Below, in pieces: positions 53,920-64,000 of a stretch of 64,000 nt of DNA (positions are counted from its first letter, which is position 1; each line of letters begins with the position of its first letter). This DNA is from Sphingomonas crusticola (GTDB lineage: Bacteria > Pseudomonadota > Alphaproteobacteria > Sphingomonadales > Sphingomonadaceae): contig NZ_QTJP01000001.1 in NCBI RefSeq assembly GCF_003391115.1, positions 1,054,001 to 1,118,000 of the forward strand, written 5' to 3'. The position numbers and the translations under genes are program-made. The notes beneath the pieces are model-generated. The model did not search any database and had not been told where the DNA came from. It saw only the letters and a program-made list of their open reading frames with translations.

Positions 53920-54287
53920 GCCTCATAATCGCCGGTGGCGGCGGCACGATTGCCGCCACGCTCCAACGCACCGGCCGGGCGATAGGCTGCGGACGTGCCG
54001 GTCAAATTGGGCACCGGCTCTTTCACCCACGTGCGGGGTGCCGGCAGGTCGGTCGGCAGGATATCGGTCTGATGATGGAGCCAGCCGAACCATGCGGGCG
54101 GCACCCGGCTGGCGTCGTTAGGGCCCTGGTAGATCACCCAGCGGCGCGTCTGACCGTTCACCGGCTTCTTGGATTCGAAATAGGCATTGCCGGCGGCGTC
54201 GCTGCCGATCCGCGTGCCGTTGCGCCAGCTAAACAATGCCGTGCCGATGGTGGCGCCGTTCCACCAGGTAAAGATGCGCTTCAGCAT
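53904..54287 (-). CDS. NDUFA12-type complex I accessory subunit
   Basis: A 127-residue homologue of the 17.2-kDa subunit of NADH:ubiquinone oxidoreductase, found in mitochondria and alphaproteobacteria. Typical motifs are FTWWNGATIGTALFSW, RIGSDAAGNAYFES, RRWVIYQGPNDASRVPPAWFGWLHH and the C-terminal AYRPAGAL. It helps assemble complex I. It leads the NDUFA12-MlaD-DUF2155 run of overlapping genes. Confidence 0.93.
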   Translation of the reverse strand: MLKRIFTWWNGATIGTALFSWRNGTRIGSDAAGNAYFESKKPVNGQTRRWVIYQGPNDASRVPPAWFGWLHHQTDILPTDLPAPRTWVKEPVPNLTGTSAAYRPAGALERGGNRAAATGDYEAWSPN

Positions 54288-54412
54288 GATCTGCGCTTAG
54301 CCGCGAAGGGAGGCCGGGCGCAACCGCCTATGCGGCGAGTTACCGCCCGGGGCAGCGTGGCCTGTCCGGCGAAATCGTCTCGCCGGCTTGAGGAAGGCAG
54401 CAATGCCTGCCC

Positions 54413-55015
54413 CTAATCGGCCGCTTCGATCACCACCGCGAGCGGTCCCTTGCGTCCCTCGGCAATGCGCGCCTGCAACGGCTGCTCGGGTTCCAGGCTC
54501 GCAAAACCGGCGCGGCGCACCGTTTCCATGTGGATGAAGATGTCCGCGCCACCCGCCTCGCGCACGACGAAGCCATAGCCCTTGAGTTGGTTGAACCACT
54601 TCACCCGCACCGCCTCGAACGGCCCGGCATCCTCTTCCAGCTGCGTCGGATCGACACGGTCGGCATTCCGCCGCGCGATGAGATCGGCATCGGGGCCGGT
54701 GGCGGTCGAAAGATCGAAACTGATGACGCGGCGCGCCTGGCGTCCGCGCTCGCGATCGACGACCTCGCACACCACGCGCGTGCCTTCCGGCAGAGTGCGG
54801 CGGTTATGATCGCGCAGGACCGAGAAATGAAGAAGGATATCGCCTTCGCCGGCGTCGCCGACAATGAATCCGAAGCCGCGCGTGGCGTCAAACCACTTTA
54901 CGCTGCCGCTCGCCATGACCGCTGGCAGAAGATCGGCTGCATCCCGCGCCGATATGAAGGCTTCTCCATCGACACTGTCCGTCACGGCAAGCATCGCTAC
55001 GTCGGCACTTTTCAT
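54413..55015 (-). CDS. protein with two cold-shock domains
   Basis: About 200 residues with two CSDs. The first (about 36-105) has [19 protein letters not shown] and DILLHFSVL; the second (about 130-195) has [17 protein letters not shown] and [16 protein letters not shown]1 and RNP2 aromatic residues are intact in both, so it should bind single-stranded RNA or DNA. Such doubled proteins are common in alphaproteobacteria. Start at 55015 with AAGG 10 nt upstream; a longer start at 55084 and a shorter one before SGSVKWF are possible. The AT-rich leader fits a cold-responsive 5' UTR (inference). Confidence 0.88.
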   Translation of the reverse strand: MKSADVAMLAVTDSVDGEAFISARDAADLLPAVMASGSVKWFDATRGFGFIVGDAGEGDILLHFSVLRDHNRRTLPEGTRVVCEVVDRERGRQARRVISFDLSTATGPDADLIARRNADRVDPTQLEEDAGPFEAVRVKWFNQLKGYGFVVREAGGADIFIHMETVRRAGFASLEPEQPLQARIAEGRKGPLAVVIEAAD

Positions 55016-55096
55016 TATTTTAAACCTTAAGCACGAACAGTCCAAATTAACAGTTTTGCAGAATTGCGAAAGATCAAAAACCACCGAAACGAAGAT

Positions 55097-55639
55097 TCAT
55101 TCATCTCTCGTCAAGCTAGCACCGGGCGCGGCATGGGCGATGCGGCGCGCAACGTCCGGCGCGTGACCCGCGCGCAGCAGTGCCGCGAGGTTGCGGCGTC
55201 TTTGATCGGGCGCGGCGAGTTCTTGCGCGAACGGTCCGATCCGCTTGCGGCGGGCGAAACGCAGCGCCGCTTCCAGCGCATCCTCGCGCGCCGCCGCGCG
55301 TACCGGCGCGGCGGTATCCGCATCGATCCCCACCGCGCGCAGGGCCGCGGCCACGCGCTGCTCGCCGAAACCGCGCCGCGTCAGCGCGGCGCCGCGTGCC
55401 ACCGCAAAGCTGGCATCGTCGACATAACCGAGCTCCGCGCACCGCTCGACGATCGCGTCGAGCGCGGGCTCGCCCTCGCCTTCCCAACCACGTGACGCGA
55501 GCTTGCGAACCAGATAATGACGCAATTTGGCGCGGGTGGTGGCATAGCGCCCGAGGTAGGCCAGCGCGAGCATGTTGAGCGCTTCGGCGTCGAGCGGTTT
55601 CGCAACCCGCGGCGCGGAGGTGAATTTGCGGCGTGACAT
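55097..55639 (-). CDS. recX: RecX-family recombination regulator
   Basis: A 180-residue basic helical protein with RecX three-helix repeats: LNMLALAYLGRYATTRAKLRHYLVRKL, AIVERCAELGYVDDASFAVARGAAL and RRGFGEQRVAAALRAVGID. RecX inhibits RecA filament growth. It is not next to recA here. The ATG at 55639 is preferred; a GTG at 55657 would add six residues. It is divergent from the acyl-AMP ligase gene. Confidence 0.85.
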   Translation of the reverse strand: MSRRKFTSAPRVAKPLDAEALNMLALAYLGRYATTRAKLRHYLVRKLASRGWEGEGEPALDAIVERCAELGYVDDASFAVARGAALTRRGFGEQRVAAALRAVGIDADTAAPVRAAAREDALEAALRFARRKRIGPFAQELAAPDQRRRNLAALLRAGHAPDVARRIAHAAPGASLTRDE

Positions 55640-55746
55640 GCGCCACGTTTGTGCCACAGTCGGGCCGGAATTTGAACGCGGCCTGTCGCTTACGGTATGA
55701 ATTGGTCATGCGCATGATGCGCGGGCGCGAGAGGAGACGTTCGAGG

Positions 55747-57495
55747 GTGCAGACGGCCAGTGCGGACAGCAAGCCGACGTCGACGCCGAGCGATGACGCG
55801 CTCCCGCGGCGCTATGCTGACTTCGCGACGCTGGGCGAGTCGCTCGATTATGCCGCGCAGGGAGCGCTGGGCCTCAATTTCCACGATCCCCGCGGTAATC
55901 TCGTCCAGGCTTACACCTTCGCCGAACTGCGCCAGGACGCCGTCGGGATCGCGCATCGCCTGATCGCACGCGGGATCGAGCCGGGCGCGCGGATCGCCAT
56001 GCTGGCCGAGACCGGCCCCGATTTCGCCGCCGCTTTCTTCGGCGCCATCTATGCCGGCGTGTGGCCGGTTCCCCTTCCCCTGCCGACCTCGTTCGGCGGC
56101 AAGGATGCCTATATCGATCAGCTGGCGGTACAGCTGGCAAGTTCGGACCCGATCCTGCTGCTCTATCCCGCCGAGCTCGAGGGCATGGCGCAAGCCGCCG
56201 CCGAAGCGCGCGGCGTCGCTGCTGTCAGCTATGAAAACCTGGCTGCGGAGAATGCGCCGGCCGTAAACCTTACTCCTGCCAGCCCCGACGATATCGCCTA
56301 TCTGCAATATTCGAGTGGCTCGACCCGCTTCCCCCACGGCGTCGCGATCACGCATCGTGCGCTGATGTCCAACCTGGCGGCGCATTCGATCGGGATGGAC
56401 GTACAGCCGGGCGATCGCTGCGTGTCGTGGCTGCCCTGGTATCATGACATGGGTCTGGTCGGCTGCCTGCTGTCGCCCGTCGCCAACCAGGTCTCCACCG
56501 ATTATCTCAAGACCGAGGATTTCGCGCGGCGTCCGCTTGCTTGGCTCGATCTGATCAGCCGCAATCCTGGCACCACCCTCTCTTATTCGCCCACCTTCGG
56601 CTACGATATCTGCGCGCGGCGCATGTCGAGCCAGACCCGGGCGAGCGACCGGTTCGATCTGTCGCGCTGGCGCGTCGCGGGCAATGGCGCGGACATGATC
56701 CGGCCCGACGTGATGCAGGCCTTCGTCGATGCGTTCGCCGAGGCGGGTTTCGACGCGAAAGCGTTCCTGCCCTCCTACGGCCTGGCCGAAGCGACCCTGG
56801 CGGTATCGATCATGCCGCCGGGCGAAGGCATCGTCGTCGAACTGGTCGAGGAGACCGAGCTTTCGGGCGGCGGTTCCGCCAGCGTCGGCCGGCCGCAGCG
56901 TTACCGCGCGGTCGTCAATTGCGGCAAGCCGGCGCGCGAGATGGAGATAGCGATCCGCGACGAGGATGGCAGCAAGCTGCCCGAACGCGCGATCGGCAAG
57001 GTCTGGTGCCGCGGTCCGTCGGTCATGGTCGGCTATTTCCGGGATCCGGAGGCGACCGACGCCTGCCTTGTCGACGGATGGCTCGATACCGGCGACATGG
57101 GCTATCTGTCGGGTGGCTACATCTACATCGTCGGCCGCGCCAAGGACATGATCATCATCAACGGCCGCAATCATTGGCCGCAGGATATCGAATGGGCGGT
57201 CGAGCAACTGCCCGGCTTCAAGGCCGGTGACATCGCCGCCTTCGCCATCACCACCCCCGGTGGCGAGGAGACGCCGGCCGTCCTGGTCCAGTGCCGCACC
57301 TCCGATCCCGAAGAGCGCACCCGCCTGCGCGACGAGATCCGCGAGAAGGTGCGCGCGATCACCGGCATGAACTGCGTGGTCGAACTGATCCCGCCCAAGA
57401 CCTTGCCGCGCACCAGCTCCGGCAAGCTCAGCCGCTCCAAGGCGCGCAATCTCTATCTGTCGGGCGAGATGGAGCTGTACGACCTGGCGGCCTGA
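55747..57495 (+). CDS. fatty-acyl-AMP ligase (FAAL)
   Basis: About 582 residues from a GTG with AGGAG 10 nt upstream; ATGs at 55708, 55714 and 55717 are alternatives. ANL superfamily motifs: A3 LQYSSGSTRFPHGVAITHRAL, A5 region LPSYGLAEATL, the A8 segment LDTGDMGYLSGGYIYIVGRAKDMIIINGRNHWPQD and the C-terminal LPRTSSGKLSRSKAR (Lys). The GRNHWPQDIE form is characteristic of FAALs, which load fatty acids onto acyl carrier proteins as acyl-AMP. No carrier protein or PKS/NRPS is adjacent, so its lipid product is unknown. Confidence 0.88.
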   Translation: MQTASADSKPTSTPSDDALPRRYADFATLGESLDYAAQGALGLNFHDPRGNLVQAYTFAELRQDAVGIAHRLIARGIEPGARIAMLAETGPDFAAAFFGAIYAGVWPVPLPLPTSFGGKDAYIDQLAVQLASSDPILLLYPAELEGMAQAAAEARGVAAVSYENLAAENAPAVNLTPASPDDIAYLQYSSGSTRFPHGVAITHRALMSNLAAHSIGMDVQPGDRCVSWLPWYHDMGLVGCLLSPVANQVSTDYLKTEDFARRPLAWLDLISRNPGTTLSYSPTFGYDICARRMSSQTRASDRFDLSRWRVAGNGADMIRPDVMQAFVDAFAEAGFDAKAFLPSYGLAEATLAVSIMPPGEGIVVELVEETELSGGGSASVGRPQRYRAVVNCGKPAREMEIAIRDEDGSKLPERAIGKVWCRGPSVMVGYFRDPEATDACLVDGWLDTGDMGYLSGGYIYIVGRAKDMIIINGRNHWPQDIEWAVEQLPGFKAGDIAAFAITTPGGEETPAVLVQCRTSDPEERTRLRDEIREKVRAITGMNCVVELIPPKTLPRTSSGKLSRSKARNLYLSGEMELYDLAA

Positions 57496-57552
57496 GGAGT
57501 CGTTGCCGGAGATAGGCGACCAGAGGCCAAGCCACGCCGCGTCCCATTGGTG

Positions 57553-57641
57553 GTCATGCTGAACGTGTTTCAGCATCCATCTCTCATCCGCGCCGCCGGA
57601 TGTGTGGCGCGATGGACCCTAAAACGAGTTCAGGGTGACGG
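57553..57641. repeat. palindromic element (GTCAnnCTGAAC type)
   Basis: GTCATGCTGAACGTGTTTCA at one end and the inverted ACGAGTTCAGGGTGAC at the other form imperfect 26-bp arms around about 35 bp with an inner CCGCGCCGCCGGATG region. It lies in the 200-nt gap between the FAAL gene and the lipoprotein gene. Non-coding. Confidence 0.75.
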
Positions 57642-57695
57642 CTTCTGCAGATTTAGCCTTCGGAGTGCGTAAGGCACGGCGCCGTATGAGGGCGC

Positions 57696-57947
57696 TCAAC
57701 CCGGATCGCGTTGCCGTTCCCGCTCCAGCTCGCGCTGCCTTTTGGCTTCCTTCTTCGCTTCCTTGCCGCGCCGCTCGTCTTCCTTGCGCTCGCGGCGGCC
57801 GCGTTTCTCGTCCGCTTCCGACTGGCTGGTGGTCATCTTGTCGACTCCCCAGCTCGCCACCCGCACCGGCGCGGTCACGACATGCGCCACGGTCGAGACG
57901 CAGCCCGCCAGCGGCAGGATCAACAGCAGTGTCACGATGCGCTTCAT
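57696..57947 (-). CDS. small lipoprotein with highly charged tail
   Basis: An 83-residue protein. The signal peptide MKRIVTLLLILPLAGC carries a lipobox LAGC (Cys16). After a short neutral region (TAPVRVASWGVDKMTTSQSE) comes a strongly charged Arg/Lys/Glu run to the end, likely a helix or disordered. I recognise no family name. The ATG at 57947 has GAGGGGG upstream. Confidence 0.75.
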   Translation of the reverse strand: MKRIVTLLLILPLAGCVSTVAHVVTAPVRVASWGVDKMTTSQSEADEKRGRRERKEDERRGKEAKKEAKRQRELERERQRDPG

Positions 57948-58037
57948 GATGGACCCCCTCGTCGGACAAAGCAGCCCGTCCGCTCTCATATCATAGAAGC
58001 AGCGGCCGGATGCAGGCTTAACCCTCGGCCGGACACG

Positions 58038-58070
58038 AAAAAGCCGCCGCCCACCGGAGTGGACGACGGC
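58038..58070 (-). terminator. rho-independent terminator of the rpoBC operon
   Basis: On the reverse strand GCCGTCGTCCAC, loop TCCG, GTGGGCGGCGGC (12 bp with two G-U pairs) is followed by five T, 28 nt after the rpoC stop. Confidence 0.92.
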
Positions 58071-58097
58071 TCTTTCCGTTCAGCCTGACAGCAACGC

Positions 58098-62363
<4,266 letters not shown>

Positions 62364-62400
62364 CTGTATGTCCTCACTTGGAGGGAAAATTCGGTGCGGA

Positions 62401-62439
62401 AGTGAGGCCCCTGCCCGGGAAGGGCAGAGGCCGGTCACT
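62401..62439 (-). other. strong hairpin in the rpoB-rpoC spacer
   Basis: On the reverse strand GGCCTCTGCCC, loop TTCCC, GGGCAGGGGCC forms an 11-bp stem (one G-U), extended by AGTGA/TCACT at the base with a two-base bulge. It begins at the rpoB stop. No U-run follows, so it is more likely an RNA stability or processing element than a terminator. Confidence 0.7.
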
Positions 62440-64000
62440 TATTCCGCAGGCTCCGCCACGCCGTCCTCGTCACGTTCGACCGAGTTGAGGTCGACGTTGA
62501 GGCCGAGCGAGCGCATTTCCTTGACCAGCACGTTGAAGCTTTCGGGGATGCCCGCCTCGAACGTGTCGTCGCCCTTGACGATCGCCTCGTAGACCTTGGT
62601 GCGGCCGACCACGTCGTCGGACTTCACCGTCAGCATTTCCTGCAGCGTGTAGGCGGCACCATAAGCCTGGAGCGCCCACACTTCCATTTCGCCGAAACGC
62701 TGGCCGCCGAACTGCGCCTTACCGCCCAGCGGCTGCTGGGTGACGAGGCTGTACGGCCCGATCGAACGCGCGTGGATCTTGTCGTCCACAAGGTGATGCA
62801 GCTTGAGCATGTAGATGTAGCCGACGGTCACCTTACGGTCGAACGCGTCGCCCGTGCGCCCGTCGAACAGCTCGACCTGACCCGAAGTATCGAGCCCGGC
62901 CAGCGTCAGCATCTCCGACACGTCCGCCTCACGCGCACCGTCGAACACCGGCGTCGCCATCGGCACACCGCCCCGCAGCAGGCCGGCCATCTCGATGAGA
63001 TCGTCGGCCGAGCGGCTGTCGATATCCGCGTGATACTGCTCGCCATATACGGTCTTGAGCCGCTCCACGACCGCGGCCGGCGCCTTGCCGCCTGCGCCGT
63101 TCGGATTGGCTTCGCGCCACGTATCCAGCGCCTCGCCGATCTGCTTGCCCAGGCCGCGCGCGGCCCAGCCAAGGTGCGTCTCGAAGATCTGGCCGACATT
63201 CATGCGCGAAGGCACGCCGAGCGGGTTGAGCACGATATCGACCGGCGTCCCGTCCTCGAGGAACGGCATGTCCTCGTTGGGCAGGATGCGGCTGATGACG
63301 CCCTTGTTGCCGTGACGGCCGGCCATCTTGTCGCCCGGCTGCAGCTTGCGCTTCACCGCCACGAACACCTTGACCATCTTCAGCACGCCCGGCGGCAGTT
63401 CGTCGCCGCGCTGCAGCTTCTCGACGCGATCGTCGAACTTGGCGACGATTGCGGCGACCGCATCGTCATACTGCACCTTGACCGCTTCCAGATCGCTCTG
63501 GCGCGCGTCGTCGGCGACGGCGAGCTTCCACCATTCGCGCTTCTCGACCTCGTCGAGCAAAGCCTCGTCGATGACGGCGCCCTTCTTGACGCCCTTCGGA
63601 CCCGACACGATCGTCTGGCCGATCAGCATCTCCTTCAAACGCGACCAGCTGGCGCGGTTGAGGATGGCACGTTCGTCCTCGCGATCCTTGGTGAGGCGGT
63701 CGATTTCCTCCCGCTCGATCGCCAGTGCACGCTCGTCCTTGTCGATGCCGTGACGATTGAAGACGCGGACGTCGACGATCGTGCCCGACACGCCCGGCGG
63801 CAGGCGCAGCGACGTGTCGCGCACGTCGGACGCCTTTTCACCGAAGATGGCGCGCAGCAATTTCTCTTCCGGCGTCATCGGGCTTTCGCCCTTCGGGGTG
63901 ATCTTGCCGACGAGGATATCGCCCGGCTCGACCTCGGCACCGACATAGACGATGCCCGCCTCGTCGAGGTTGCGAAGCGCTTCCTCGCCGACGTTGGGGA
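62439..64000 (-). CDS. rpoB: RNA polymerase subunit beta (5' end missing)
   Basis: The C-terminal 520 or so residues, open to the right edge. Conserved parts include [86 protein letters not shown] (split here only by reading), [65 protein letters not shown] as recognisable blocks around HGNKGV and [10 protein letters not shown]. The rifampicin region lies outside the window. The stop TAA is 75 nt before rpoC. Confidence 0.97.
   Translation of the reverse strand, partial: PNVGEEALRNLDEAGIVYVGAEVEPGDILVGKITPKGESPMTPEEKLLRAIFGEKASDVRDTSLRLPPGVSGTIVDVRVFNRHGIDKDERALAIEREEIDRLTKDREDERAILNRASWSRLKEMLIGQTIVSGPKGVKKGAVIDEALLDEVEKREWWKLAVADDARQSDLEAVKVQYDDAVAAIVAKFDDRVEKLQRGDELPPGVLKMVKVFVAVKRKLQPGDKMAGRHGNKGVISRILPNEDMPFLEDGTPVDIVLNPLGVPSRMNVGQIFETHLGWAARGLGKQIGEALDTWREANPNGAGGKAPAAVVERLKTVYGEQYHADIDSRSADDLIEMAGLLRGGVPMATPVFDGAREADVSEMLTLAGLDTSGQVELFDGRTGDAFDRKVTVGYIYMLKLHHLVDDKIHARSIGPYSLVTQQPLGGKAQFGGQRFGEMEVWALQAYGAAYTLQEMLTVKSDDVVGRTKVYEAIVKGDDTFEAGIPESFNVLVKEMRSLGLNVDLNSVERDEDGVAEPAE

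Overview
The window looks like a chromosomal segment of an alphaproteobacterium of the Sphingomonadaceae (Sphingomonas or a close relative). The grounds are high G+C, a large TonB-dependent receptor, a Sphingomonas-type non-phosphorylative L-rhamnose pathway, an NDUFA12-type complex I accessory gene, a DUF2155/MlaD pair, and dispersed palindromic repeats that translate to peptides such as VRAEPVEA. No tRNA, rRNA, transposase, phage gene or CRISPR array was seen.

Positions 1-11.9 kb form an exopolysaccharide locus. It holds a Wzy/O-antigen-ligase-like polymerase (cut by the left edge), a membrane-anchored repeat-like protein, a Wzc/GumC-type tyrosine autokinase, an outer-membrane beta-barrel, an Ala-rich secreted protein, a PPP-family phosphatase, a Wza/GumB-type export protein, a polyprenyl-phosphate sugar transferase, UDP-glucose dehydrogenase and UDP-glucuronate 4-epimerase. 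The last two supply UDP-GlcA and UDP-GalA.

Positions 12.1-36.3 kb form a carbohydrate-use region. It has a GH35-like beta-galactosidase, an MGH1-like glycosidase and a TonB-dependent receptor. A leftward operon follows (iclR, L-rhamnose 1-dehydrogenase, L-lactate dehydrogenase, UxaA-family dehydratase). Divergent from it is a rightward operon (L-rhamnonate dehydratase, diketo-deoxyrhamnonate hydrolase, L-KDR dehydrogenase, rhamnonolactonase, RhaT, GH43, GH28). Further on are a type B carboxylesterase and a GH3 enzyme. Together these read as a system that takes up and degrades a rhamnose-containing pectic polymer and turns L-rhamnose into pyruvate and L-lactate, the latter oxidised by LldD. 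The receptor promoter and the rhmD promoter share one architecture: TTGACG, a 16/17-nt spacer, a TAAAAT/TAATAC -10 box, 4 nt, then the near-identical 15-bp palindrome TCCCATAATATGG(G/A)A over the predicted start site. This is the best candidate for a new IclR-controlled regulon.

Positions 36.4-57.9 kb hold mostly housekeeping genes: pyrF, lapA-like, radA, an S9 peptidase, DUF2236, a DnaQ-like exonuclease, glucokinase, an M20 peptidase, a HAD phosphatase, pirin, the ribF-ileS-lspA-DUF3035 operon, folA, aat, DUF2155-MlaD-NDUFA12, a double cold-shock protein, recX, a fatty-acyl-AMP ligase and a small lipoprotein. Positions 58-64 kb hold rpoC and the 3' part of rpoB. Palindromic elements are scattered from 25.9 kb onward. 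One lies in frame inside ileS, another sits between the start codon and the signal sequence of the GH43 gene, and a third supplies the ribF stop codon.
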